Origin: Effrenium voratum
Taxonomy: Eukaryota; Sar; Dinophyceae; Suessiales; Symbiodiniaceae
Length of the DNA stretch: 64,000 nucleotides
NCBI GenBank assembly: GCA_963377175.1
Contig: CAUJNA010002791.1
Location: forward strand, 570,435 to 634,434
Direction: 5' to 3'
Positions within the stretch are counted from its first letter, which is position 1, and each line of letters begins with the position of its first letter. A program made the translations under genes and the position numbers. Below are positions 1-10,599 of this stretch, one piece after another. The notes below the pieces were generated by a model. It searched no databases. It saw only the letters and a list, made by a program, of their open reading frames with translations, and was not told the origin of the DNA.

Positions 1-85
1 CATTCTCTACTACCAGATATTACTACCACAAGGTACCTGCTCCCTTCGGGGATACGGTGCCCCTGGCAGTGGGTCTTTTTCGCAG
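1..85 (+). repeat. Leader repeat copy 1, upstream of copia-like gag
   Basis: This stretch recurs almost unchanged and in the same orientation at 4808-4880. Both copies share the run around CTACTACCACAAGGTACCTG and the following CTTCGGGGATACGGT, and both end near GGCAGTGGGTCT. Copy 1 has an extra duplicated CTACTACC segment. It directly precedes the gag reading frame, so it is probably the end of the 5' LTR and/or the untranslated leader of a copia-type retrotransposon. That assignment is inference; no full LTR is visible because the window begins here. Confidence 0.6.
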
Positions 86-1687
86 AGATCCAAACACAAT
101 GTCATCCGGCTTCGTGGAAGCCTATTCAAGTGTTGGCCGACAATCCGGCTACACTGAAGAGACGCTCAACTTATCGATGACTGCCAAGCAGCCGCCATCG
201 TACGACGGAAGAGTCAGCTGGTTTCGATATGAGGAAGTTGTAGGTGATTGGGTGACCTTCACAACCATTGAAGCATCCAAGAGAGGACCACTCCTCAAGA
301 GCCGTCTCACAGGAGACGCTCATATGTACAAGGCAGTCCTCCAGAACGACCTATTGCAAGACCCTGACGAAGGAGTCAACTATTTCAAGAACACGCTGAA
401 GAAGTTCTTCCTGAAAGGGTCGACCAACGTGTACTTATACAGACTCCTCAGTTTCTTCAATCATAGGAGGCAGAACACCGAGTTCCTCAGATTTACATCA
501 AAACTTGAGATCCTCTTGATGAGATTGAAGGCTTGGATGGACCTGATGCCAGTTCATACGGCACAGTCACCAGAGTTCATAGCTTCAGTCCAAGAGGCCA
601 ACGCAAGAAGAATTGACGCGAAGCAGCAAGACGCTGGCGCACGAGGCCTCCAGATCTGCTGCAGCCAGACAATCCAGAAGTACTCAGAGAGTACCTTACA
701 GGCATGCAGACGGCACGCATTTCCCCTCAGCAACAACCTCATTGCACAGTTTTTCATAATCCAAAGTGAGTTGTCAGATCAGCAAAGAGAAAGACTGATC
801 AGTGCCATGTCATTGAGAAACATCTCGCTTGAGAATTACACCTACGAGATGATGAAAACGCAGAACCACGACCTCTTCATTACAACCAGAACACCGTCCA
901 TCCGGCCATCCGGAGGAAACCGAAGCAACACCTTTTACATTCTCAAACAAGGAGAATACGAAGGAGAAGAAGGCTTTTGGGTGGAAGACGAAGAAGGACA
1001 AGAAGGTTTCATGTCCACCAGCGATGAGGAGACATTTTGGGTACTAGAGGAGAACGATGCGTTCGTTGCGAGAAAGGTGTCTGGGCGGAATTTCAGATTC
1101 AAGAAGAGAAAAAAGGAAAAGGAAAATCGACAAGCAAAAAGGGCAGTCACCAACGAGGTGGCTTCAAACCGGTAGCTCTGGCGGGAAGGCCAATATGGCC
1201 AGTGAAAATCAGGATGCCTACGACCAGGCATATTGGGGAAAAGGCAGGGAAAGAAAGGAAAATCGAAATTCCAATATCCTATGATGGAAACAAAGGTTAT
1301 CCATCCTATGACAATGGCAAAGGAAAAGGCGGACAAGAAAAAGGGACATCCAAGATGTTCGCAGCCATCGCAGAGAAGACGGAGGAGCAGCCCGCCATCC
1401 AGCCGACTGCACCATCCACAGAGCCTACATATGCCGGTTGGACAGATCAGGATTGGGATCCATCCTGGAATTGGAGCGAACAAGGCTGGTACTCATCCCA
1501 TGAGTCATCCAGCGCAGCACAAGCGATGATGGCATTCCATGACGCATATGAGCAGCATGAGAAGGACGCCATCCATGAGAAGCTGATCCAAGCTAATGCA
1601 GTTTCTGAACAGTCAATCACGGCGACAGCAAAACAAAGCCTTTTGGCAACAAAGCTGATGGCGCCTGTCATCAGCCCCCACAATTAA
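57..1687 (+). pseudogene. Copia-type retrotransposon gag, frameshifted
   Basis: A Gag-like polyprotein segment. The first frame (57-1175; start probably the Met at 99) has the layout of plant/protist copia gag proteins: an N-terminal helical capsid-like part with QPPSYDG and a WxRYEEVVGDW motif near residues 45-70, GPLLKSRLTGDA near 80, a second capsid-like part near 115-160 (YLYRLLSFFNHRRQ), then an acidic FWVEDEEGQEGF tract near 310. Coding continues in another frame (1037-1687) with a lysine-rich KKGKGKSTSKK linker and a tryptophan/serine-rich tail (WDPSWNWSEQGW). The two frames overlap at 1037-1175, so at least one frameshift lies there. No zinc knuckle, protease, integrase or reverse transcriptase follows; the element is cut off by the repeat at 1708. 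Family placement rests on motif layout, not on a search. Confidence 0.7.
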
Positions 1688-1707
1688 TTGAGACCACTGC
1701 CAGGGGC

Positions 1708-1981
1708 CCTGGTTATGGAGATGTGCAATGTATACCTGCAAGGCGCTCTGCTCGGTCCTTTTGTACTGGCTGCAGGATGAATGCAACTGTGCTAACAGAT
1801 AGGGCCTTGAGCCAAAATGAATGGCATGCGCAGGGTCAATTCCGAAGCAAAAGCAAGACAAAAACAGACACAATTTCTTGTGACCCTGAACACCAAGATT
1901 GTATTCTTGGCTTCATGGCCTTTCGCCGTAGCCATACTTATGGTATGCTTGCCGTAGCCATATCGAAAATTAAATCATCCC
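1708..1981 (+). repeat. Long inverted repeat, left arm
   Basis: Begins near CCCTGGTTATGGAGATGTGC and ends at AAATCATCC. It matches the reverse complement of 4453-4741 nearly base for base, with a few small indels. An open frame crosses it (1723-2022) and shares the peptides RSKSKTKTDTIS and FMAFRRSHTYGMLAVAIS with the minus-strand ORF of the right arm. Homology stops at 1981, while the right arm runs on into a longer reading frame, so this arm looks like a truncated inverted copy of the start of the element at 2567-4741. It contains spliced-leader-like motifs at 1803-1824, 1926-1935 and 1952-1961. Confidence 0.8.
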
Positions 1982-2566
1982 AGAATGGAAAATGCTTTGT
2001 ACTGATTGGACGAGATACCTAACTGTATCTAAAACGGAAATGTGAGAAACACTTTGTGCACGCGGGATTGTGTGAAACTATTGATCACTCACAAGCATAG
2101 TCTTGATGTGCAGGAGGATCAATCGATTAGAATTCGTGGTGTCGTTTTCCGTGTGATGGTTCTCAGCGTGGATTGTTGTCATAGTATCTCATCGCTTCTT
2201 CTGCGAGTACCAACGGTAGCTGCTATCGGATTGGCTTGCATATCCTCCTCCATACCCTTGGTAGCCCGAGCTCTTCCATCCTTGCTGCTAGGATTGGTTC
2301 CATGGCTTCCAGGCTGTCTCATTCTCCTTCTTCCTGTTCTGATTGTACTCCTTCTTGCGGAGAAAACTTCTTTCTTGATCAGCTGCAAGGCTGCGAATGT
2401 AGACCAGCAATGGGGTATGAGAGTCGGAGTCGCATGGTCCAATCATTAGCATCTCATTGTTGATCTTCGATCATGGAATCCATCGTGTCTTGGTCGAGCT
2501 TGGCAATGTCGAATTGACTGGATTCTTGTTGGACGTCAGTCTTTCCCCAACTGAACACGAAGGTCA
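1982..2566. other. Unassigned stretch between left arm and EEP pseudogene
   Basis: Holds a 135-codon plus-strand open frame (2042-2449) rich in Leu, Ser and Cys. Its composition looks like translated non-coding DNA and I recognise no motif. The stretch may be the degraded tail of the minus-strand element whose pseudogene ends at 2567. I see no other structure. Confidence 0.4.
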
Positions 2567-4615
2567 TCATGCAATCCGGAAACGTTCTTTCATGTAAAGA
2601 TGGTGACGAGCAATGGATTTAATTGTGCAAGAGGTCGACATGGTGAAACCCATTCGCTCCGCCAACGGCATGTCTTGCGTTCCATTCCAGAGGTTCTTGA
2701 ACTTACCCATAATGTAGTTCATGAGGCCGTGCTCAGGATTGTAAACGGATTGTAGCTTACTGAACGTTTTTGCGGACTTGTTGGCGTCGCCTGCGATCGC
2801 ATCGCAGTGGCACTCAGTGACGAGCGGCATGATGCCTTTCTGTACGTCTTCTTTTGCTGCACCATGGCTGACGTTCGGATGAATATGGAAAACTCCAATG
2901 GTGGCAAATGGAAGGTCAGCTCTTGTGACATGGCGGGAGTCGTAGGAGAGAACAGGGTTCTGAGTGGATTTTGGAAATGTTCCACGAATCTCATTGTTCT
3001 GCTCAATGTGGATGACGACAATCTCGCTGTTCTTGCCATGCCATTGTACGGTGGTGCGTGGCGGCAATCTCTGTCCAATATACTTCTCCTGGTTGAGCAA
3101 CATGGATGTTCCGGTGGATGCCAAACAGTCGGGTGTTGGAGTATCATATAGTCCGGATCATTGCAACCGTCTTCGAGCCCGAAGAAACATCTGAACATTC
3201 CGAATGTTGTACTCCAGAATTGGCTCTTCGTTGAAATGTAGCGCGCCAACAGTTCGACTCTGGCGTGTTTCCCACCTCGGACAAAGCATGGGACTTGGAT
3301 GACCAAAGCTTGATGACGATGCCCTTGAATCCGCATTTTATGAACAGCTTGATGAGATCGGAGGTCTTATCTTCGTCTGGGTAGAGGAATGCGTCTGCCT
3401 CGTTGATGCAGAGGATATGTGCACTGTTCTGCATCATCTGCATGATGAGCGGTCGGTGCTTGATTGGCCATGACTTGAGTTCTCAACTATCCAGCCTTGG
3501 ACTCCTTTTGAGGTTCCCGTGATTCACTGTCAGGATGTTGAGTGTAAAGCTGGATGGATAGTCTTTTCTCTTGAGGTAGTCGACAATTTGGCCATCAGTT
3601 CCTTGCATCAGGGATCCCAGAATGGTCGTGAATGACTTGATGAGCTCGGGATCTTTGTAGTTCCTTAACTTCTTGAGTCCGATCGGAAGTCGCAGTGGAT
3701 ACCCCGAAGGGTGCTGCGCTGCTTTGAACTCTTCCATGGTCGGACGTTCACCTGCGTGCTCAAAATAGAACTCATCTTCATCGAGGTTCTCATCTGGATT
3801 CACGTGCGCCAAAGATCTCAATTCGCAATCGGTCAGGCCCGGGTGTGTCTTCTTTGGATCAGTGTGGTACCTCTCCATGAACTCGTGAATGACTGCTGAA
3901 TCTCGGCGAGCTCTTTTGCAGCATCGGCCTTGGACATTTCCCGGTCCAAATAAATGTCCTGAAATTCCTGATTGAATTCAGCCACGTTGGCCGGATTGGG
4001 AGGTTCGACGGTGACCTTGACCTTGACTTTGACGGATCGATCTTATCTTGTGTTCATGCTTTCCTCATCATGGTCTGTCGAATGCCGTCTTTTCTTGGTC
4101 TCGCTGGATTGTTCTTGTTCGGGTTGATATTTGTTGTCCTTGTCGTGGGAGATGCCCTTGTCAATGTACTTGAAGAAGTGCTCAGCAAACTCCTGGATCT
4201 TGGATTCACATTGTTCTCGGTCATCATGGTCGGGATTATTCTTCATGATCCAGTGGCTGTGCATAAGAGGCTGTCCATGGGTATCGACTGCTGCGATGAT
4301 GCTGCATGGATCGATGGTGTATTCTGACAGGGCAGTTCTTTCTTCCGTGATTCGCATGTTGTACTGGTTGTTTTGTGTACATGCAAAGATCAACAATGCA
4401 TCGCGTCCCTTAGGGACATGGGTCAGCGCTGCGTCTGATTCCTGATAATCTGCGGATGATTTAACTTTCGATATGGCTACGGCAAGCATACCATAAGTAT
4501 GGCTACGGCGAAAGGCCATGAAGCCAAGAATACAATCTTGGTGTTCAGGGTCACAAGAAATTGTGTCTGTTTTTGTCTTGCTTTTGCTTCGCAATTGACC
4601 CTGCACCACACACAT
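2567..4615 (-). pseudogene. Endonuclease/exonuclease/phosphatase-like ORF of a mobile element, broken
   Basis: Read from 4615 down, consecutive open segments in shifting frames form one protein-like series. 4615-4043 gives a basic and acidic N-terminal part (DPCSIIAAVDTHGQPLMHSH, ending KKRRHSTDHDEE). 3878-3483 ends NILTVNHGNLKR. 3443-3144 holds ILCINEADAFL and KGIVIKLWSSKSHA. 3336-3180 in another frame has CFVRGGKHARVELLARYI. 3124-2567 has FATIGVFHIHPN and CDAIAGDANKSAKTF. The order (T-x-N-H, then C-x-N-E-A, then H-x-H, then G-D-x-N) is that of EEP-fold nucleases, whose metal and catalytic residues sit in such motifs. At least three frame changes and internal stops break it. The fold is inferred from motif order; a link to retroelement endonucleases is possible but unproven. 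Confidence 0.5.
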
Positions 4616-4741
4616 GCCATTTTTGGCTCAAGGCCCTATCTTGTAGTACAGTTGCATTCATCCTGCAGCCATCTGCAGCCATTACAAAAGGACCTAGCAG
4701 AGCGCCTTGCAGGTATACATTGCACATTTCCACAACCAGGG
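4453..4741 (-). repeat. Long inverted repeat, right arm
   Basis: Reverse-complement partner of 1708-1981. On the minus strand it starts near CCCTGGTTGTGGAAATGTGC and passes through the N-terminal coding part of the EEP-like pseudogene. Unlike the left arm it carries a GCCATTTTTGGCTCAAGG motif on the plus strand at 4616-4633, and two ATGGCTACGG motifs at 4473-4482 and 4499-4508. The arms are about 280 bp and lie 2.5 kb apart; no target-site duplication is obvious. Confidence 0.8.
4616..4633 (+). other. Spliced-leader-like motif
   Basis: GCCATTTTTGGCTCAAGG matches the last part of the conserved dinoflagellate 22-nt spliced leader (which ends TTTTGGCTCAAG) with one extra T. The left-arm counterpart at 1803-1824 (minus strand) keeps TTTTGGCTCAAG exactly but has an insertion before it. 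It reads opposite to the ORF of this repeat. Confidence 0.5.
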
Positions 4742-4807
4742 ACTTCCATTCTCAGTTCCTCCACTATTGGCATATTGGACTCTCTTGCAGAATAGATCCG
4801 GGGACCT

Positions 4808-4880
4808 ACCAATACATTCTCTACTACCACAAGGTACCTGCTCCCTTCGGGGATACGGTACCCCTGGCAGTGGGTCTCAC
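4808..4880 (+). repeat. Leader repeat copy 2
   Basis: Direct copy of 1-85 without the internal CTACTACC duplication. After GGGTCT it breaks off into unrelated C-rich sequence, with no gag following. It looks like a truncated leader or LTR end of a second copia-like insertion. Confidence 0.65.
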
Positions 4881-5382
4881 CCCCCCCTATCCCTGCAAAC
4901 CGAAACCGCCAAATTTGTGCGATCCGAGCTGTGGAGGCCTTGCACTGGGTCCTTCTTGAGGCGGCGCAGCAAGACTCTGCTGAGAAAGTCGAAGCCAACA
5001 GTTGAAGAATATTGGGCCCGACCTCTCTCTGGTTGAGGGACAGGGCGGCTAAAGACTCGTTAGGATGGCCACTTCCGGTTTTAGAGTCGGCCTCTTGTGA
5101 CTAGTTATTCGAGTTGGAGCTTGGAGCAAGGCCAGCCTGGATCTGGGAAAGATCTCTCATGTCAGGACTGGCAACATGTTTTGTTCATGGGAACACCTGG
5201 GCAACACGTTGCTTCAGGTGTTGCTGGGGGTTGATCCCTACCCCCCAACACCGTACATCCTGAAAGTAGTCGTTCGCCCTGTCAACCTACCGCAACTACT
5301 GTTCAAACAGCCTCCTTTTTCCTTTTGGTTTCCCTTTGAGCAGGCAGAGCCTTGCTGGAGCCACGGTTGCCCAACCCCGCAG
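4881..5382. other. No gene recognised
   Basis: Mixed-composition sequence with short chance frames on both strands. The only recurring element is CCTTTTGGTTTCCCTTTGAG at 5321-5340, a short motif dispersed through the window. Confidence 0.5.
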
Positions 5383-5454
5383 GACGACCGACGGCCTGTG
5401 GCCCTGTGCCAAGTGAAGCTCTGCAGCACTGCGCACCGCTCCATGCCGCTCCAG
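5383..5454 (+). CDS. Candidate plus-strand exon, unknown product
   Basis: A 72-bp, phase 0 to phase 0 segment between an acceptor (AACCCCGCAG) and a good donor (CCAG then GTGAAC). It reads DDRRPVALCQVKLC and ends SMPLQ. There is no partner exon with matching phase and no family match, so this may be chance. Confidence 0.22.
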
Positions 5455-6878
5455 GTGAACCCAGGCATCTGAGGCGCTCTCAGGTTGTGTTTGCGAAAAA
5501 CAACTGGTATGTGAGCAGGCCGCAACCAGTTCAAGTGGTGGGAAAGAAAACCTAAATCACAAACATGCGAATCCAGTCATGTGGGTGCTGCCATCAGAAT
5601 TGAACACTTATAGAACGCCCATCCTCCTTTTAAAGAGCATTTGCCGCACCCTCTCCCCGCTTCAAGCTGGTCAGGCGCCTTCTCGAAGAGTTGGGCCAAA
5701 ACATTGACCTGAGGTGCGCCGAAAGGCTGTCACTCGCTGATCTAAACTGCTGGGATCGGGCGAAAACCCAAATGGCGAACCTGTTGGCCAACTTCTATGA
5801 GACTACTTATCTTTTCCCAATGCTGGGTATCCACCACAGGCCATGGGTGGCGTCGGTGCTCTTCCCCATTGCACCACGGCCCAAGGACGACAAACCTTCG
5901 TTGTGAAAGCTAGAATCAACGCCTACCATATTGAATATGTCAGTTGGCCGAGCAATGTACGACAACTAATAGTAATTGGCTCCGCTCAGCGTCCTTGACG
6001 CGTGCAAACCCACAACGAACAAAATACTTGATGCATACGACTGGTAGTCATCTGCACGTGCCCGTACACGGTGTTGGGCACCATCTGGTGCATTTGTTGG
6101 CGAGACATTTCCGCCAATCACCCCGTGCACAATGGAGCGGAGCGCGGGTGACGCTTGCGGCCGTTCTTGCAAACTTTGCAAGAAAATCCAGGTCCGCGCG
6201 GACAATGTGAAGTGATTTGGGTTGGTGATTACAATGTTTGGGGATTGGGACACTTGTCAAGACATAACATTCTACTGTCTGGGAACCTGCAGTGGATTCA
6301 ATCTGATTGATTTTTGTTTCAACATCGTCTGACAGTGGCTTGTAGCAAATTGGCCGAGGTATGAGGGCGCCCATCCTCCACATCTGCAACAGAGACCTGG
6401 TTTCAGAGGCAAGGTGCTGGATACATGCTGAATCTGAGGACTGTCTCAATGTACGAGTTTACCATATTTGGGTGGCATGTTGTTCCTGAATTGGGCATTG
6501 CGAAAGCTTTGGGACCGTGTTTAATCTCTGGGTCGAGTGTCATCTGGGGCTTTGACATGTTGAGTGACAACTCGTGGTTCTTCTGTAGCACTTGACTAAT
6601 CTTGAAAAAAACCTCTGGTATGTGTCAGAATAGGGGATCCTATGGCCTTTTGGTTTCCCCAAGCTGACAAGGGTACCCTCGCACACCCAAGGGACCCCGG
6701 GAACGGCAGAGTTTGGTGTTCTCTACCAACCAAATGTTGGGGGTTACCCCTTTTCCCGCCCGCCCTCACCAAACATCAAACACAACTCATGCGTGCCTGT
6801 TGTTTTTTGGTTTCCCTTTCAACCAACTTCAACAAGGTAAGCTCGAAAAGGCACAGACACAAAAGCACACCCGGCAGC

Positions 6879-6947
6879 CTTGGGTCCCCGGGCCACGCCG
6901 GCATCCAGCAACCCGTCTCGAAAGCTGCAGTCCACGTCCCCGGCCAC
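6879..6947 (-). CDS. Candidate minus-strand exon, unknown product
   Basis: A 69-bp segment after a CCCCCCCCAG acceptor and before a GC donor (CCCAAG then GCTGCC). It reads VAGDVDCSFRDGLLDAGVAR. The acceptor tract and even phase support an exon; the product is not recognised and no neighbouring exon was linked. Confidence 0.3.
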
Positions 6948-8142
6948 CTGGGGGGGGGCCTGAGCCTGGTGTAATCTGCTCGGGTGGAATTTGCTCCCAC
7001 CCAAAAAGTATCCCTTGTCAACTTGTGGCTTCCTTTTATGGGAATGGGTTGCTTCCTAGAGCCCGTTTGATTCTGTAGAGTCAAGAGAAAGGTGGACACG
7101 GCCCTCACGAATCGCCAGTTGCAGAGGCTTAATGTGGGTGCTTTTTGGAATGACAAAGAGCTGCTTGAATTGCAACCCGAAGGGCAAATCTCTCATTGTG
7201 GGCCTCTTATGTGAAAACACGCACACACACGCGCGCACAGACACTCATGTAAGGATCTACGAAGACAGCTTCTGTTTCTGGTTGGGAATGTCTGCCAACC
7301 TTCAATGATCCAGGCTTTGGTGTTGGCAGCCAAGCCAGGGCTATCATTTTAGCAGTGGTCAAAGCAGCTCAGGTAAAACTACGCGTATGGACCGCTTAAG
7401 CCATGGCATCTGCCGCGCCCATTTGCTTCTCCTAAGAAATACCACCCTCTGACACTTTGCGGGACATGAATTGACTTGTCAAAGGGCGGAGACTTTGAAG
7501 CCCAGCTAAACCACACACCATGAAAGATACGTAGACGGGACTGGGGCCGGGCCCCCATGCAGCTGGAAGAATGGGCACAGAAGCGGTGCATACAGCTGTT
7601 TTCCTACATACCGCAAGTAGAGAACTGGGAAACGCCTGTAGACTATCGCGGTTTTGTATCTGGCTGCCCGATCAAGGCAGCCCAGCATACGTCATACGTC
7701 AGTAGACAAATCAAAACCAATACTGTAGGCCAACCTGCCTGGCATGAGAAGCCCGGAGTCAACTCAGCTCACAAGCACTTACCCTCCCGCCTGAATATGA
7801 CCAGGCCATCCGGCAAACGCAACCCCAAAAGCGGATCCTAGCCAAAGGGATCTAGCCGCTTTTCGCCAGTGAAGAACTGCCATGATGATGACAACCAACA
7901 AACAGATCGGTGGGTCCGCCACATATACGCAATGACCATGGAACCTTCATGTGCTACTACGTTGCCATTGGAAAACAAGGTGACACCGCTTGTCTGTCGC
8001 TATTTCCTCATGGGGGGGCTCCAGAATTGTCCTCAAGTATTTTCATGTCAAGCAGGGGGGAAGTGAAGGGTTAGGAGACCGTCCAGGCCACGAACTTTGG
8101 TGTCCGTGATTCTTTGGTTCCGCGGTCCCCGGCATTCGCCAG

Positions 8143-8210
8143 GAGCTGCAGGCTGCAGTCGCAAAGCTCCGAGCTGCCGAGAACGACCCGCGCATCGGAA
8201 CCCACGCATT
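8143..8210 (+). CDS. Candidate plus-strand exon, helical or coiled-coil
   Basis: Follows an acceptor in GGCATTCGCCAG and reads ELQAAVAKLRAAENDPRIG, an alanine/glutamate/lysine-rich helix of the kind common in dinoflagellate coiled-coil exons. A GT donor follows at 8211. The strand is opposite to the main gene array, and I could not link a second exon. Confidence 0.3.
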
Positions 8211-8220
8211 GTGTAGGCCC

Positions 8221-8240
8221 TGCGGGGGGGGGGGGGGGGG
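8221..8240. repeat. G homopolymer
   Basis: About 18 consecutive G, a slippage-prone run; its length in the assembly may be unreliable. Confidence 0.8.
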
Positions 8241-8544
8241 TGATGCCAAGCTTATGCGCTGCTTGCATGGATAATGATATGTTTCCTTAAAATTAAAGTG
8301 TTCGTCCGGACATATTCCGCGACATCTGTGGATAAGACATGATAGCACCAACTAAACATATGCGGAAAGACACAAGTCAAGTTTAATGCATACGCACATG
8401 TAAAGTGTCAATCAAATATGTAGTCAAATTAGTTGTCCAACATATAATGTGTGATGGTGTCCTAAAAATATATGTCAGTGTGTACCCGGGTGGGTGCTAG
8501 TTAGCCAAGGGTTGATAATATCAATGATATATGTGAACTCCAAA

Positions 8545-9342
8545 ACAATGTATGTCTGCATGTATGTATGCATGCATGTGTATGTATCTATGTATCTAGG
8601 TATCATGTATCTATGAATCTATGTATGTATGTATGTATGTATGTATGCATGTATGTCTGTATGTATGTATGTATGTATGTATGTGTGTGTGTATGCATGT
8701 ATGTCTGTATGTATGTGTGTATGCATGCATGTATGTATCTATGTATGCATGTATGTATGCATGTATGTATATGTATGTACGTGTGTGTATGTATGTGTGC
8801 ATATGCATGCATGTATATATGTGTATATGTATATGTATATGTAAATGTATATATATATATATATCTATGTATATATAGATATGTACATGTATGTATATGC
8901 ATACCTTTATATGTATCTGTATATGTGTATGCATGTGTATATGTATATCTGAATGTGCATGTATATATTTAAGTATGTATGTATGTATGTACGTATGTAT
9001 GTCTGTATGTATGTATGTATGTATGCATAGATGCATAGATGCATGTGTGTATATATGTATGTATCTGTCTATCTATTTACGCATCTATGCATCGATGTAT
9101 CTATGTACCTATGTACCTGTGTACCTATGCATCTATGCATCTATGTATCTATGTATCTATTATCAGTATCTACGTATGCATGCATGCATGCATGCATGCA
9201 TGCATGCATGCATGCATGTATGTATGCATGTATGTATGTATTCATGTGCGTACGCACGTACGTACGTACGTACGTACATGCGTATGTATGTATGTATGTA
9301 TGTATGTATGTATGTATGTATGTATGTATGTATGTATTTATG
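8545..9342. repeat. ATGT/ATGC/ACGT tetranucleotide satellite
   Basis: About 800 bp of tetranucleotide repeat, mostly ATGT with point variants, with a pure ATGC run at about 9178-9219, an ACGT run at about 9250-9281 and a final ATGT run to about 9338. Long open frames rich in M-Y-V-C on one strand and H-T-Y-I on the other are by-products of the repeat. The tract is almost strictly alternating purine-pyrimidine. Confidence 0.95.
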
Positions 9343-9471
9343 AATAACAGCTTATGTCACTGTGTTGTTCTTGCATGAAAAAGGGATTTCACATTGGTCA
9401 ATCGGTTCCAATCAGATTTCATTTGCGAAGCGCCAAAATGCATTTATTTCCAAGCGGCTCTGAGACTTGGG

Positions 9472-9966
9472 TCACAAGCTGATGTTTACCAGCTGTGCTG
9501 AAGGGATTGAACTCAACAAACGATTTGCGGCAAAATATTCAGCAGTACCTTTACGTTCGGAATTGCGTTCATCAACCGTGAAACCTGTTCCTGAGAACAG
9601 GCGGTTCACGGACAGAGAATTCGCTAAAAACCTTCGAGCATTCGTCGCAGTGTCCTCGGATTGGAGGTACAAGTCAGGGGTCATCTGGCCTTCCTTCTCC
9701 TCAAGGGCAGAAAATGTGGTTCCTGCCAGCTTTTCCAACTCGTTCCATGTGCTCGAGCGCAACAGGGGCCAGTGTTGCTTCATTTTCTCAGCGATGTCGC
9801 CAGAATAGTATGTGCTTATCACTCTTTGAAGGCCTTCCCACGTAGCTGGCCAGATAGCACCATCATCATCGAACAGCGCAAGAACAAAGCCTCGGCACTT
9901 TGTGATCCACTTTGTGATCAAATAAATCACTATTCCACTGGTGTATTGTGGTCCTACAGTCAACAT
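9472..9966 (-). CDS. Hypothetical protein or large exon, 164 codons
   Basis: The frame has a balanced, protein-like composition with no low complexity: FVLALFDDDGAIWPATWEGL near residues 27-46, then SGDIAEKMKQHWPLLRSSTW, an acidic stretch with ALEEKEGQMTP, and NRLFSGTGFTVDERNS near 120. It ends at TGA. The Met at 9966 is the ORF start, but the true 5' boundary may be a splice acceptor inside the frame. I do not recognise the family; the mix of W, D and E residues suggests a soluble protein. A weaker candidate exon at 10378-10555 lies upstream on the same strand. Confidence 0.4.
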   Translation of the reverse strand: MLTVGPQYTSGIVIYLITKWITKCRGFVLALFDDDGAIWPATWEGLQRVISTYYSGDIAEKMKQHWPLLRSSTWNELEKLAGTTFSALEEKEGQMTPDLYLQSEDTATNARRFLANSLSVNRLFSGTGFTVDERNSERKGTAEYFAANRLLSSIPSAQLVNISL

Positions 9967-10040
9967 AGAACCAGTATGATGTGGCCAAAAGTTGCTTTCT
10001 ATGATACTTGTAAACTTTCAGTCTGGCATTCACAACAAAA

Positions 10041-10097
10041 TGCTCTCTCTCTCTCTCTCTGTCTCTCTCCCTCTCTCTCTCTCTCTCTTTCTCCCTC
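10041..10097. repeat. CT microsatellite
   Basis: Interrupted (CT)n run; the minus strand reads as an RERERE tract. Confidence 0.9.
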
Positions 10098-10377
10098 TTC
10101 TCTCGCTCCCAACCCCACTCCATACAAGGCGAATCCAAGGTACGAGTGCCAAGCGTTGATTCGTCATCTATCCATGACTGTTGCACACCATTGCGCAAGA
10201 GAATCTCCTTAGAAGCCGAACTAGTGTGTGATGCTTTACCCCGAAAGGGTCCATCAATGCTGCAGCGGAAATATAGGTTTCAAAGTAGCGAAGTTGCAAC
10301 ACATAGAAACTGCATCTTAGTTTCCATCGGCACACACACAAGGAGATAGAGAAAGGGAGCAATCATGACCTTCAAAT

Positions 10378-10555
10378 AATGCGAATGTCCGCAGGATGAG
10401 ATGCAGAAGAGCCGCAGTTGCCGACAAACCAATTGACTGCGCCCAAGACTTCCCGTCTGCAACAAAAGCAACAGCGCGCTTAGAATCCACCAGATGTTGA
10501 GTCTTCACACTGCTGCCAGGACGAAGATAAACCAACCGTCCATAGACTCCATCAC
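10378..10555 (-). CDS. Candidate exon, unknown product
   Basis: Opens after a pyrimidine-rich acceptor (CTTCTCTTCCAG) and reads GDGVYGRLVYLRPGSSVKTQ, then an alanine/leucine-rich stretch. The 3' boundary is not defined. It might be upstream of the 9472-9966 frame. No family is recognised. Confidence 0.25.
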
Positions 10556-10599
10556 CTGGAAGAGAAGATCGCAAGAAGATTGTCAAAACTAGCCAACCC

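Noticed and set aside
8568..9378. Several frames of 70-150 codons rich in Met, Tyr, Val and Cys, or His, Thr and Tyr
   Set aside because: All derive from the ATGT/ATGC tetranucleotide repeat.
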